Assembly (NCBI GenBank): GCA_964057225.1
Contig: OZ059894.1
Location: forward strand, 4,650,001-4,714,000
Source of the DNA: Auanema rhodensis
Taxonomy: Eukaryota > Nematoda > Chromadorea > Rhabditida > Rhabditidae
Length of the DNA: 64,000 nt
Direction of reading: 5' to 3'
A program made the translations under genes and the position numbers. Positions 36,835-51,572 of the stretch are shown here, in pieces. The notes beneath the pieces were generated by a model that saw only the letters and a list, made by a program, of their open reading frames with translations, did not search any database and was not told the DNA's origin. Positions within the stretch are counted from its first letter, which is position 1. Each line of letters starts with the position of its first letter.

Positions 36835-39800
36835 CGTTGAATAACATTGTCCATCGTTTTTGCCTTGAAAAAAGGAATCTAAAAACATCTACTTTTTGCT
36901 AAATTATTTTGAAATTTTCCGAAAAAATTTTTGTCAAAATGTTTTTGGAAGCAATGTTGAGTGTACATGGAAACTCAACATACACTAATGCATCATTTTT
37001 CAAACGATCATAACTAATTTTTGTATTAAGCGTTTTTCAATGTAGTATAGTGCATTCGATGCGGATTTTTGAGCTGCGTCGATCTGTGTTATCAGATTTG
37101 CGCTAGCTTAAAAATGCACCGAGATATCAACTGATATAAGTTCACACTTATATCCTCGATTTTCACCCTGAAGAATTAATTTTTTCGTTGAATAACATTG
37201 TCTATCGTCTTTGCCTTGAGAAATGGAATCTAAAAACATCTACTTTTTGCTAAATTATTTTGAAATTTTTCGAAAAAATTTTTGTCAAAATGTTTTTGGA
37301 AGCAATGTTGAGTGTACATGGAAACTCAACATACACTAATGCATCATTTTTCAAACGATCATAACTAATTTTTGTATTAAGCGTTTCTCAATGTAGTATA
37401 GTGCATTCGATCCGGATTTTTAAGCTGCGTCGATCTGTGTTATCAGATTAGCGCTAGCTTAAAAATGCACCGAGATATCAACTGATATAAGTTCACACTT
37501 ATATCCTCGATTTTCACCCTGAAGAATTAATTTTTTCGTTGAATAACAATGTCTATCGTCTTTGCCTTGAGAAATGGAATCTAAAAACATCTACTTTTTG
37601 CTAAATTATTTTGAAATTTTTCGAAAAAATTTTTGTCAAAATGTTTTTGGAAGCAATGTTGAGTGTACATGGAAACTCAACATACACTAATGCATCATTT
37701 TTCAAACGATCATAACTAATTTTTGTATCAAGCGTTTTTCAATCTAGTATAGTGCATTCGATCCGGATTTTTAAGCTGCGTCGATCTGTGTTATCAGATT
37801 AGCGCTAGCTTAAAAATGCACCGAGATATCAACTGATATAAGTTCACACTTATATCCTCGATTTTCACCCTGAAGAATTAATTTTTTCGTTGAATAACAA
37901 TGTCTATCGTCTTTGCCTTGAGAAATGGAATCTAAAAACATCTACTTTTTGCTAAATTATTTTGAAATTTTTCGAAAAAATTTTTGTCAAAATGTTTTTG
38001 GAAGCAATGTTGAGTGTACATGGAAACTCAACATACACTAATGCATCATTTTTCAAACGATCATAACTAATTTTTGTATTAAGCGTTTTTCAATGTAGTA
38101 TAGTGCATTCGATGCGGATTTTTAAGCTGCGTCGATCTGTGTTATCAGATTTATTCTAGCTTAAAAATGCACCGAGATATCAACTGATATAAGTTCACAC
38201 TTATATCCTCGATTTTCATCCTGAAGAATTAATTTTTTCGTTGAATAACATTGTCCATCGTCTTTGCCTTGAAAAATCGAATCTAAAAACATCTACTTTT
38301 TGCTAAATTATTTTGAAATTTTCCGAAAAAATTTTTGTCAAAATGTTTTTGGAAGCAATGTTGAGTGTACATGGAAACTCAACATACACTAATGCATCAT
38401 TTTTCAAACGATCATAACTAATTTTTGTATCAAGCGTTTTTCAATCTAGTATAGTGCATTCGATCCGGATTTTTAAGCTGCGTCGATCTGTGTTATCAGA
38501 TTAGCGCTAGCTTAAAAATGCACCGAGATATCAACTGATATAAGTTCACACTTATATCCTCGATTTTCACCCTGAAGAATTAATTTTTTCGTTGAATAAC
38601 AATGTCTATCGTCTTTGCCTTGAGAAATGGAATCTAAAAACATCTACTTTTTGCTAAATTATTTTGAAATTTTTCGAAAAAATTTTTGTCAAAATGTTTT
38701 TGGAAGCAATGTTGAGTGTACATGGAAACTCAACATACACTAATGCATCATTTTTCAAACGATCATAACTAATTTTTGTATCAAGCGTTTTTCAATGTAG
38801 TATAGTGCATTCGATGCGGATTTTTAAGCTGCGTCGATCTGTGTTATCAGATTTGCGCTAGCTTAAAAATGCACCGAGATATCAACTGATATAAGTTCAC
38901 ACTTATATCCTCGATTTTCACCCTGAAGAATTAATTTTCTCGTTGAATAACATTGTCCATCGTTTTTGCCTTGAAAAAAGGAATCTAAAAACATCTACTT
39001 TTTGCTAAATTATTTTGAAATTTTCCGAAAAAATTTTTGTCAAAATGTTTTTGGAAGCAATGTTGAGTGTACATGGAAACTCAACATACACTAATGCATC
39101 ATTTTTCAAACGATCATAACTAATTTTTGTATTAAGCGTTTTTCAATGTAGTATAGTGCATTCGATGCGGATTTTTGAGCTGCGTCGATCTGTGTTATCA
39201 GATTTGCGCTAGCTTAAAAATGCACCGAGATATCAACTGATATAAGTTCACACTTATATCCTCGATTTTCACCCTGAAGAATTAATTTTTTCGTTGAATA
39301 ACATTGTCTATCGTCTTTGCCTTGAGAAATGGAATCTAAAAACATCTACTTTTTGCTAAATTATTTTGAAATTTTTCGAAAAAATTTTTGTCAAAATGTT
39401 TTTGGAAGCAATGTTGAGTGTACATGGAAACTCAACATACACTAATGCATCATTTTTCAAACGATCATAACTAATTTTTGTATTAAGCGTTTCTCAATGT
39501 AGTATAGTGCATTCGATCCGGATTTTTAAGCTGCGTCGATCTGTGTTATCAGATTAGCGCTAGCTTAAAAATGCACCGAGATATCAACTGATATAAGTTC
39601 ACACTTATATCCTCGATTTTCACCCTGAAGAATTAATTTTTTCGTTGAATAACAATGTCTATCGTCTTTGCCTTGAGAAATGGAATCTAAAAACATCTAC
39701 TTTTTGCTAAATTATTTTGAAATTTTTCGAAAAAATTTTTGTCAAAATGTTTTTGGAAGCAATGTTGAGTGTACATGGAAACTCAACATACACTAATGCA

Positions 39801-41046
39801 TCATTTTTCAAACGATCATAACTAATTTTTGTATCAAGCGTTTTTCAATCTAGTATAGTGCATTCGATCCGGATTTTTAAGCTGCGTCGATCTGTGTTAT
39901 CAGATTAGCGCTAGCTTAAAAATGCACCGAGATATCAACTGATATAAGTTCACACTTATATCCTCGATTTTCACCCTGAAGAATTAATTTTTTCGTTGAA
40001 TAACAATGTCTATCGTCTTTGCCTTGAGAAATGGAATCTAAAAACATCTACTTTTTGCTAAATTATTTTGAAATTTTTCGAAAAAATTTTTGTCAAAATG
40101 TTTTTGGAAGCAATGTTGAGTGTACATGGAAACTCAACATACACTAATGCATCATTTTTCAAACGATCATAACTAATTTTTGTATTAAGCGTTTTTCAAT
40201 GTAGTATAGTGCATTCGATGCGGATTTTTAAGCTGCGTCGATCTGTGTTATCAGATTTATTCTAGCTTAAAAATGCACCGAGATATCAACTGATATAAGT
40301 TCACACTTATATCCTCGATTTTCATCCTGAAGAATTAATTTTTTCGTTGAATAACATTGTCCATCGTCTTTGCCTTGAAAAATCGAATCTAAAAACATCT
40401 ACTTTTTGCTAAATTATTTTGAAATTTTCCGAAAAAATTTTTGTCAAAATGTTTTTGGAAGCAATGTTGAGTGTACATGGAAACTCAACATACACTAATG
40501 CATCATTTTTCAAACGATCATAACTAATTTTTGTATCAAGCGTTTTTCATTGTAGTATAGTGCATTCGATGCGGATTTTTAAGCTGCGTCGATCTGTGTT
40601 ATCAGATTTGCGCTAGCTTAAAAATGCACCGAGATATCAACTGATATAAGTTCACACTTATATCCTCGATTTTCACCCTGAAGAATTAATTTTCTCGTTG
40701 AATAACATTGTCCATCGTTTTTGCCTTGAAAAAAGGAATCTAAAAACATCTACTTTTTGCTAAATTATTTTGAAATTTTCCGAAAAAATTTTTGTCAAAA
40801 TGTTTTTGGAAGCAATGTTGAGTGTACATGGAAACTCAACATACACTAATGCATCATTTTTCAAACGATCATAACTAATTTTTGTATTAAGCGTTTTTCA
40901 ATGTAGTATAGTGCATTCGATGCGGATTTTTAAGCTGCGTCGATCTGTGTTATCAGCTTTGCGCTAGCTTAAAAATGCACCGAGATATCAACTGATATAA
41001 GTTCACACTTATATCCTCGATTTTCACCCTGAAGAATTAATTTTTT
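36835..41046 (+). repeat. Six-monomer HOR w-x-y-z-m-aa duplicated, 2106-bp period
   Basis: The first copy starts at 36835 w, 37186 x, 37537 y, 37888 z, 38239 m hybrid and 38590 aa. The second starts at 38941 w, 39292 x, 39643 y, 39994 z, 40345 m, then 40696 w. Both first w monomers carry the unusual TTTTTGAGCTG and both z monomers the private TTTATTCTAG. Both y copies have CAATCTAG. The m at 38239 ends like y (CAATCTAG, GATCCGG, TTAGCGC) while that at 40345 does not, so the copies diverge there by recombination. Confidence 0.85.
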
Positions 41047-42450
41047 CGTTGAATAACAATGTCTATCGTCTTTGCCTTGAGAAATGGAATCTAAAAACAT
41101 CTACTTTTTGCTAAATTATTTTGAAATTTTTCGAAAAAATTTTTGTCAAAATGTTTTTGGAAGCAATGTTGAGTGTACATGGAAACTCAACATACACTAA
41201 TGCATCATTTTTCAAACGATCATAACTAATTTTTGTATCAAGCGTTTTTCAATCTAGTATAGTGCATTCGATCCGGATTTTTAAGCTGCGTCGATCTGTG
41301 TTATCAGATTAGCGCTAGCTTAAAAATGCACCGAGATATCAACTGATATAAGTTCACACTTATATCCTCGATTTTCACCCTGAAGAATTAATTTTTTCGT
41401 TGAATAACAATGTCTATCGTCTTTGCCTTGAGAAATGGAATCTAAAAACATCTACTTTTTGCTAAATTATTTTGAAATTTTTCGAAAAAATTTTTGTCAA
41501 AATGTTTTTGGAAGCAATGTTGAGTGTACATGGAAACTCAACATACACTAATGCATCATTTTTCAAACGATCATAACTAATTTTTGTATCAAGCGTTTTT
41601 CAATGTAGTATAGTGCATTCGATGCGGATTTTTAAGCTGCGTCGATCTGTGTTATCAGATTTGCGCTAGCTTAAAAATGCACCGAGATATCAACTGATAC
41701 AAGTTCACACTTATATCCTCGATTTTCACCCTGAAGAAATAATTTTTTCGTTGAATAACATTGTCCATCGTCTTTGCCTTGAAAAAAGGATTCTACAAAC
41801 ATCTACTTTTTGCTAAATTATTTTGAAATTTTTCGAAAAAATTTTTGTCAAAATGTTTTTGGAAGCAATGTTGAGTGTACATGGAAACTCAACATACACT
41901 AATGCATCATTTTTCAAACGATCATAACTAATTTTTGTATTAAGCGTTTTTCAATGTAGTATAGTGCATTCGATGCGGATTTTTAAGCTGCGTCGATCTG
42001 TGTTATCAGATTTGCTCTAGCTTAAAAATGCACCGAGATATCAACTGATATAAGTTCACACTTATATCCTCGATTTTCATCCTGAAGAATTAATATTTTC
42101 GTTGAATAACATTGTCCATCGTCTTTGCCTTGAAAAATCGAATCTAAAAACATCTACTTTTTGCTAAATTATTTTGAAATTTTCCGAAAAAATTTTTGTC
42201 AAAATGTTTTTGGAAGCAATGTTGAGTGTACATGGAAACTCAACATACACTAATGCATCATTTTTCAAACGATCATAACTAATTTTTGTATTAAGCGTTT
42301 TTCAATGTAGTATAGTGCATTCGATGCGGATTTTTAAGCTGCGTCGATCTGTGTTATCAGATTTGCGCTAGCTTAAAAATGCACCGAGATATCAACTGAT
42401 ATAAGTTCACACTTATATCCTCGATTTTCACCCTGAAGAATTAATTTTTT
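41047..42450 (+). repeat. y-aa-bb-m block
   Basis: Monomers start at 41047 y, 41398 aa (GATACAAG), 41749 bb (GGATTCTAC, GCTCTAG, CATCCTG) and 42100 m (unique TAATATTTTCG at the junction). The y-aa-bb order is the same as in the HOR at the right end of the window. The bb-m step copies the CATCCTG-to-m step seen after d at 9.4 and 12.6 kb. Confidence 0.75.
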
Positions 42451-45400
42451 CGTTGAATAACATTGTCTATCGTCTTTGCCTTGAAAAATGGAATCTAAAA
42501 ACATCTACTTTTTGCTAAATTATTTTGAAATTTTTCGAAAAAATTTTTGTCAAAATGTTTTTGGAAGCAATGTTGAGTGTACATGGAAACTCAACATACA
42601 CTATTGCATCATTTTTCTAACGATCATAACTAATTTTTGTATTAAGCGTTTTTCAATGTAGTATAGTGCATTCGATGCGGATTTTTAAGCTGCGTCGATC
42701 TGTGTTATCAGATTTGCGCTAGCTTAAAAATGCACCGAGATATCAACTGATATAAGTTCACACTTATATCCTCGATTTTCACCCTGAAGAATTAATTTTT
42801 TCGTTGAATAACATTGTCTATCGTCTTTGCCTTGAAAAATGGAATCTAAAAACATCTACTTTTTGCTAAATTATTTTGAAATTTTTCGAAAAAATTTTTG
42901 TCAAAATGTTTTTGGAAGCAATGTTGAGTGTACATGGAAACTCAACATACACTATTGCATCATTTTTCTAACGATCATAACTAATTTTTGTATTAAGCTT
43001 TTCTCAATGTAGTATAGTGCATTCGATGCGGATTTTTAAGCTGCGTCGATCTGTGTTATCAGATTTGCGCTAGCTTAAAAATGCACCGAGATATCAACTG
43101 ATATAAGTTCACACTTATATCCTCGATTTTCACCCTGAAGAATTAATTTTCTCGTTGAATAACATTGTCCATCGTCTTTGCCTTGAAAAAAGGAATCTAA
43201 AAACATCTACTTTTTGCTAAATTATTTTGAAATTTTTCGAAAAAAGTTTTGTCAAAATGTTTTTGGAAGCAATGTTGAGTGTACATGGAAACTCAACATA
43301 CACTAATGCATCATTTTTCAAACGATCATAACTAATTTTTGTATTAAGCTTTTCTCAATGTAGTATAGTGCATTCGATGCGGATTTTTAAGCTGCGTCGA
43401 TCTGTGTTATCAGATTTGCGCTAGCTTAAAAATGCACCGAGATATCAACTGATATAAGTTCACACTTATATCCTCGATTTTCACCCTGAAGAATTAATTT
43501 TTTCGTTGAATAACATTGTCTATCGTCTTTGCCTTGAAAAATGGAATCTAAAAACATCTACTTTCTGCTAAATTATTTTGAAATTTTTCGAAAAAATTTT
43601 TGTCAAAATGTTTTTGGAAGCAATGTTGAGTGTACATGGAAACTCAACATACACTAATGCATCATTTTTCTAACGATCATAACTAATTTTTGTATTAAGC
43701 TTTTCTCAATGTAGTATAGTGCATTCGATGCGGATTTTTAAGCTGCGTCGATCTGTGTTATCAGATTTGCGCTAGCTTAAAAATGCACCGAGATATCAAC
43801 TGATATAAGTTCACACTTATATCCTCGATTTTCACCCTGAAGAATTAATTTTCTCGTTGAATAACATTGTCCATCGTCTTTGCCTTGAAAAATCGAATCT
43901 AAAAACATCTACTTTTTGCTAAATTATTTTGAAATTTTCCGAAAAAATTTTTGTCAAAATGTTTTTGGAAGCAATGTTGAGTGTACATGGAAACTCAACA
44001 TACACTAATGCATCATTTTTCAAACGATCATAACTAATTTTTGTATTAAGCTTTTCTCAATGTAGTATAGTGCATTCGATGCGGATTTTTAAGCTGCGTC
44101 GATCTGTGTTATCAGATTTGCGCTAGCTTAAAAATGCACCGAGATATCAACTGATATAAGTTCACACTTATATCCTCGATTTTCACCCTGAAGAATTAAT
44201 TTTTTCGTTGAATAACATTGTCTATCGTCTTTGCCTTGAAAAATGGAATCTAAAAACATCTACTTTCTGCTAAATTATTTTGAAATTTTTCGAAAAAATT
44301 TTTGTCAAAATGTTTTTGGAAGCAATGTTGAGTGTACATGGAAACTCAACATACACTAATGCATCATTTTTCTAACGATCATAACTAATTTTTGTATTAA
44401 GCTTTTCTCAATGTAGTATAGTGCATTCGATGCGGATTTTTAAGCTGCGTCGATCTGTGTTATCAGATTTGCGCTAGCTTAAAAATGCACCGAGATATCA
44501 ATTGATATAAGTTCACACTTATATCCTCGATTTTCACCCTGAAGAATTAATTTTTTCGTTGAATAACATTGTCTATCGTCTTTGCCTTGAAAAATGGAAT
44601 CTAAAAACATCTACTTTTTGCTAAATTATTTTGAAATTTTTCGAAAAAATTTTTGTCAAAATGTTTTTGGAAGCAATGTTGAGTGTACATGGAAACTCAA
44701 CATACACTATTGCATCATTTTTCTAACGATCATAACTAATTTTTGTATTAAGCTTTTCTCAATGTAGTATAGTGCATTCGATGCGGATTTTTAAGCTGCG
44801 TCGATCTGTGTTATCAGATTTGCGCTAGCTTAAAAATGCACCGAGATATCAACTGATATAAGTTCACACTTATATCCTCGATTTTCACCCTGAAGAATTA
44901 ATTTTCTCGTTGAATAACATTGTCCATCGTCTTTGCCTTGAAAAAAGGAATCTAAAAACATCTACTTTTTGCTAAATTATTTTGAAATTTTCCGAAAAAA
45001 TTTTTGTCAAAATGTTTTTGGAAGCAATGTTGAGTGTACATGGAAACTCAACATACACTAATGCATCATTTTTCAAACGATCATAACTAATTTTTGTATT
45101 AAGCGTTTTTCAATGTAGTGTAGTGCATTCGATGCGGATTTTTAAGCTGCGTCGATCTGTGTTATCAGATTTGCTCTAGCTTAAAAATGCACCGAGATAT
45201 CAACTGATATAAGTTCACACTTATATCCTCGATTTTCATCCTGAAGAATTAATTTTTTCGTTGAATAACATTGTCCATCGTCTTTGCCTTGAAAAATCAA
45301 ATCTAAGAACATCTACTTTTCGCTAAATTATTTTGAAATTTTTCGAAAAAATTTTTGTCAAAATGTTTTTGGAAGCAATGTTGAGTGTACATGGAAACTC

Positions 45401-46662
45401 AACATACACTAATGCATCATTTTTCAAACGATCATAACTAATTTTTTTATCAAGCGTTTTTTAATGTAGTATAGTGCATTCGATGCGGATTTTTAAGCTG
45501 CGTCGATCTGTGTTATCAGATTTGCGCTAGCTTAAAAATGCACCGAGATATCAACTGATATAAGTTCACACTTATATCCTCGATTTTCACCCTGAAGAAT
45601 TAATTTTCTCGTTGAATAACATTGTCCATCGTCTTTGCCTTGAAAAAAGGAATCTAAAAACATCTACTTTTTGCTAAATTATTTTGAAATTTTTCGAAAA
45701 AAGTTTTGTCAAAATGTTTTTGGAAGCAATGTTGAGTGTACATGGAAACTCAACATACACTAATGCATCATTTTTCAAACGATCATAACTAATTTTTGTA
45801 TTAAGCTTTTCTCAATGTAGTATAGTGCATTCGATGCGGATTTTTAAGCTGCGTCGATCTGTGTTATCAGATTTGCGCTAGCTTAAAAATGCACCGAGAT
45901 ATCAACTGATATAAGTTCACACTTATATCCTCGATTTTCACCCTGAAGAATTAATTTTTTCGTTGAATAACATTGTCTATCGTCTTTGCCTTGAAAAATG
46001 GAATCTAAAAACATCTACTTTCTGCTAAATTATTTTGAAATTTTTCGAAAAAATTTTTGTCAAAATGTTTTTGGAAGCAATGTTGAGTGTACATGGAAAC
46101 TCAACATACACTAATGCATCATTTTTATAACGATCATAACTAATTTTTGTATTAAGCTTTTCTCAATGTAGTATAGTGCATTCGATGCGGATTTTTAAGC
46201 TGCGTCGATCTGTGTTATCAGATTTGCGCTAGCTTAAAAATGCACCGAGATATCAACTGATATAAGTTCACACTTATATCCTCGATTTTCACCCTGAAGA
46301 ATTAATTTTTTCGTTGAATAACATTGTCTATCGTCTTTGCCTTGAAAAATGGAATCTAAAAACATCTACTTTCTGCTAAATTATTTTGAAATTTTTCGAA
46401 AAAATTTTTGTCAAAATGTTTTTGGAAGCAATGTTGAGTGTACATGGAAACTCAACATACACTAATGCATCATTTTTCTAACGATCATAACTAATTTTTG
46501 TATTAAGCTTTTCTCAATGTAGTATAGTGCATTCGATGCGGATTTTTAAGCTGCGTCGATCTGTGTTATCAGATTTGCGCTAGCTTAAAAATGCACCGAG
46601 ATATCAACTGATATAAGTTCACACTTATATCCTCGATTTTCACCCTGAAGAATTAATTTTCT
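42451..46662 (+). repeat. Return of k/n/s/p/r monomers, 12 copies
   Basis: Monomers start at 42451 n (with ATTAAGCG), 42802 n, 43153 k, 43504 s, 43855 m/k hybrid, 44206 s, 44557 n, 44908 p/q hybrid, 45259 r (TCAAATC and CTAAGAAC), 45610 k, 45961 s (unique TTTTTATAACG) and 46312 s. These types fill 18-29 kb and reappear here after 7 kb of other types. The hybrid at 44908 starts as p (CTCGTTG, TTCCG) and ends as q (GTAGTGTAG, GCTCTAG, CATCCTG). Confidence 0.8.
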
Positions 46663-49600
46663 CGTTGAATAACATTGTCCATCGTCTTTGCCTTGAAAAA
46701 AGGAATCTAAAAACATCTACTTTTTGCTAAATTATTTTGAAATTTTCCGAAAAAATTTTTGTCAAAATGTTTTGGAAGCAATGTTGAGTGTACATGGAAA
46801 CTCAACATACACTAATGCATCATTTTTCAAACGATCATAACTAATTTTTGTATTAAGCGTTTTTCAATGTAATATAGTGCATTCGATGCGGATTTTTAAG
46901 CTGCGTCGATCTGTGTTATCAGATTTGCGCTAGCTTAAAAATGCACCGAGATATCAACTGATATAAGTTCACACTTATATCCTCGATTTTCATCCTGAAG
47001 AATTAATTTTTTCGTTGAATAACATTGTCCATCGTCTTTGCCTTGAAAAATCGAATCTAAAAACATCTACTTTTCGCTAAATTATTTTGAAATTTTTCGA
47101 AAAAATTTTTGTCAAAATGTTTTTGGAAGCAATGTTGAGTGTACATGGAAACTCAACATACACTAATGCATCATTTTTCAAACGATCATAACTAATTTTT
47201 GTATCAAGCGTTTTTCAATGTAGTATAGTGCTTTCGATGCGGATTTTTAAGCTGCGTCGATCTGTGTTATCAGATTTGCGCTAGCTTAAAAATGCACCGA
47301 GATATCAACTGATATAAGTTCACACTTATATCCTCGATTTTCACCCTGAAGAATTAATTTTCTCGTTGAATAACATTGTCCATCGTTTTTGCCTTGAAAA
47401 AAGGAATCTAAAAACATCTACTTTTTGCTAAATTATTTTGAAATTTTCCGAAAAAATTTTTGTCAAAATGTTTTTGGAAGCAATGTTGAGTGTACATGGA
47501 AACTCAACATACACTAATGCATCATTTTTCAAACGATCATAACTAATTTTTGTATTAAGCGTTTTTCAATGTAGTATAGTGCATTCGATGCGGATTTTTA
47601 AGCTGCGTCGATCTGTGTTATCAGATTTGCGCTAGCTTAAAAATGCACCGAGATATCAACTGATATAAGTTCACACTTATATCCTCGATTTTCATCCTGA
47701 AGAATTAATTTTTTCGTTGAATAACATTGTCCATCGTCTTTGCCTTGAAAAATCAAATCTAAAAACATCTACTTTTCGCTAAATTATTTTGAAATTTTTC
47801 GAAAAAATTTTTGTCAAAATGTTTTTGGAAGCAATGTTGAGTGTACATGGAAACTCAACATACACTAATGCATCATTTTTCAAACGATCATAACTAATTT
47901 TTGTATCAAGCGTTTTTCAATGTAGTATAGTGCATTCGATGCGGATTTTTAAGCTGCGTCGATCTGTGTTATCAGATTTGCGCTAGCTTAAAAATGCACC
48001 GAGATATCAACTGATATAAGTTCACACTTATATCCTCGATTTTCACCCTGAAGAATTAATTTTCTCGTTGAATAACATTGTCCATCGTCTTTGCCTTGAA
48101 AAAAGGAATCTAAAAACATCTACTTTTTGCTAAATTATTTTGAAATTTTCCGAAAAAATTTTTGTCAAAATGTTTTGGAAGCAATGTTGAGTGTACATGG
48201 AAACTCAACATACACTAATGCATCATTTTTCAAACGATCATAACTAATTTTTGTATTAAGCGTTTTTCAATGTAGTATAGTGCATTCGATGCGGATTTTT
48301 AAGCTGCGTCGATCTGTGTTATCAGATTTGCGCTAGCTTAAAAATGCACCGAGATATCAACTGATATAAGTTCACACTTATATCCTCGATTTTCATCCTG
48401 AAGAATTAATTTTTTCGTTGAATAACATTGTCCATCGTCTTTGCCTTGAAAAATCGAATCTAAAAACATCTACTTTTCGCTAAATTATTTTGAAATTTTT
48501 CGAAAAAATTTTTGTCAAAATGTTTTTGGAAGCAATGTTGAGTGTACATGGAAACTCAACATACACTAATGCATCATTTTTCAAACGATCATAACTAATT
48601 TTTGTATCAAGCGTTTTTCAATGTAGTATAGTGCTTTCGATGCGGATTTTTAAGCTGCGTCGATCTGTGTTATCAGATTTGCGCTAGCTTAAAAATGCAC
48701 CGAGATATCAACTGATATAAGTTCACACTTATATCCTCGATTTTCACCCTGAAGAATTAATTTTCTCGTTGAATAACATTGTCCATCGTTTTTGCCTTGA
48801 AAAAAGGAATCTAAAAACATCTACTTTTTGCTAAATTATTTTGAAATTTTCCGAAAAAATTTTTGTCAAAATGTTTTTGGAAGCAATGTTGAGTGTACAT
48901 GGAAACTCAACATACACTAATGCATCATTTTTCTAACGATCATAACTAATTTTTGTATTAAGCTTTTCTCAATGTAGTATAGTGCATTCGATGCGGATTT
49001 TTAAGCTGCGTCGATCTGTGTTATCAGATTTGCGCTAGCTTAAAAATGCACCGAGATATCAACTGATATAAGTTCACACTTATATCCTCGATTTTCACCC
49101 TGAAGAATTAATTTTCTCGTTGAATAACATTGTCCATCGTCTTTGCCTTGAAAAAAGGAATCTAAAAACATCTACTTTTTGCTAAATTATTTTGAAATTT
49201 TCCGAAAAAATTTTTGTCAAAATGTTTTGGAAGCAATGTTGAGTGTACATGGAAACTCAACATACACTAATGCATCATTTTTCAAACGATCATAACTAAT
49301 TTTTGTATTAAGCGTTTTTCAATGTAGTATAGTGCATTCGATGCGGATTTTTAAGCTGCGTCGATCTGTGTTATCAGATTTGCGCTAGCTTAAAAATGCA
49401 CCGAGATATCAACTGATATAAGTTCACACTTATATCCTCGATTTTCATCCTGAAGAATTAATTTTTTCGTTGAATAACATTGTCCATCGTCTTTGCCTTG
49501 AAAAATCGAATCTAAAAACATCTACTTTTCGCTAAATTATTTTGAAATTTTTCGAAAAAATTTTTGTCAAAATGTTTTTGGAAGCAATGTTGAGTGTACA

Positions 49601-51572
49601 TGGAAACTCAACATACACTAATGCATCATTTTTCAAACGATCATAACTAATTTTTGTATCAAGCGTTTTTCAATGTAGTATAGTGCTTTCGATGCGGATT
49701 TTTAAGCTGCGTCGATCTGTGTTATCAGATTTGCGCTAGCTTAAAAATGCACCGAGATATCAACTGATATAAGTTCACACTTATATCCTCGATTTTCACC
49801 CTGAAGAATTAATTTTCTCGTTGAATAACATTGTCCATCGTTTTTGCCTTGAAAAAAGGAATCTAAAAACATCTACTTTTTGCTAAATTATTTTGAAATT
49901 TTCCGAAAAAATTTTTGTCAAAATGTTTTTGGAAGCAATGTTGAGTGTACATGGAAACTCAACATACACTAATGCATCATTTTTCAAACGATCATAACTA
50001 ATTTTTGTATTAAGCGTTTTTCAATGTAGTATAGTGCATTCGATGCGGATTTTTAAGCTGCGTCGATCTGTGTTATCAGATTTGCGCTAGCTTAAAAATG
50101 CACCGAGATATCAACTGATATAAGTTCACACTTATATCCTCGATTTTCATCCTGAAGAATTAATTTTTTCGTTGAATAACATTGTCCATCGTCTTTGCCT
50201 TGAAAAATCAAATCTAAAAACATCTACTTTTCGCTAAATTATTTTGAAATTTTTCGAAAAAATTTTTGTCAAAATGTTTTTGGAAGCAATGTTGAGTGTA
50301 CATGGAAACTCAACATACACTAATGCATCATTTTTCAAACGATCATAACTAATTTTTGTATCAAGCGTTTTTCAATGTAGTATAGTGCATTCGATGCGGA
50401 TTTTTAAGCTGCGTCGATCTGTGTTATCAGATTTGCGCTAGCTTAAAAATGCACCGAGATATCAACTGATATAAGTTCACACTTATATCCTCGATTTTCA
50501 CCCTGAAGAATTAATTTTCTCGTTGAATAACATTGTCCATCGTCTTTGCCTTGAAAAAAGGAATCTAAAAACATCTACTTTTTGCTAAATTATTTTGAAA
50601 TTTTCCGAAAAAATTTTTGTCAAAATGTTTTGGAAGCAATGTTGAGTGTACATGGAAACTCAACATACACTAATGCATCATTTTTCAAACGATCATAACT
50701 AATTTTTGTATTAAGCGTTTTTCAATGTAGTATAGTGCATTCGATGCGGATTTTTAAGCTGCGTCGATCTGTGTTATCAGATTTGCGCTAGCTTAAAAAT
50801 GCACCGAGATATCAACTGATATAAGTTCACACTTATATCCTCGATTTTCATCCTGAAGAATTAATTTTTTCGTTGAATAACATTGTCCATCGTCTTTGCC
50901 TTGAAAAATCGAATCTAAAAACATCTACTTTTCGCTAAATTATTTTGAAATTTTTCGAAAAAATTTTTGTCAAAATGTTTTTGGAAGCAATGTTGAGTGT
51001 ACATGGAAACTCAACATACACTAATGCATCATTTTTCAAACGATCATAACTAATTTTTGTATCAAGCGTTTTTCAATGTAGTATAGTGCTTTCGATGCGG
51101 ATTTTTAAGCTGCGTCGATCTGTGTTATCAGATTTGCGCTAGCTTAAAAATGCACCGAGATATCAACTGATATAAGTTCACACTTATATTCTCGATTTTC
51201 ACCCTGAAGAATTAATTTTCTCGTTGAATAACATTGTCCATCGTTTTTGCCTTGAAAAAAGGAATCTAAAAACATCTACTTTTTGCTAAATTATTTTGAA
51301 ATTTTCCGAAAAAATTTTTGTCAAAATGTTTTTGGAAGCAATGTTGAGTGTACATGGAAACTCAACATACACTAATGCATCATTTTTCAAACGATCATAA
51401 CTAATTTTTGTATTAAGCGTTTTTCAATGTAGTATAGTGCATTCGATGCGGATTTTTAAGCTGCGTCGATCTGTGTTATCAGATTTGCGCTAGCTTAAAA
51501 ATGCACCGAGATATCAACTGATATAAGTTCACACTTATATCCTCGATTTTCACCCTGAAGAATTAATTTTTT
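46663..51572 (+). repeat. Four-monomer HOR t-r-w-r (about 1.4 kb), four copies, two shortened
   Basis: Copy 1 starts at 46663 t, 47013 r, 47364 w, 47715 r. Copy 2: 48066 t, 48416 r, 48767 w hybrid. Copy 3: 49118 t, 49468 r, 49819 w, 50170 r. Copy 4: 50521 t, 50871 r, 51222 w. In each copy the first r has GTGCTTTCG; in the two full copies the second r has TCAAATC. The w at 48767 ends like s (CTAACG, AAGCTTTTCTC) and the second r is missing from that copy. Confidence 0.88.
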
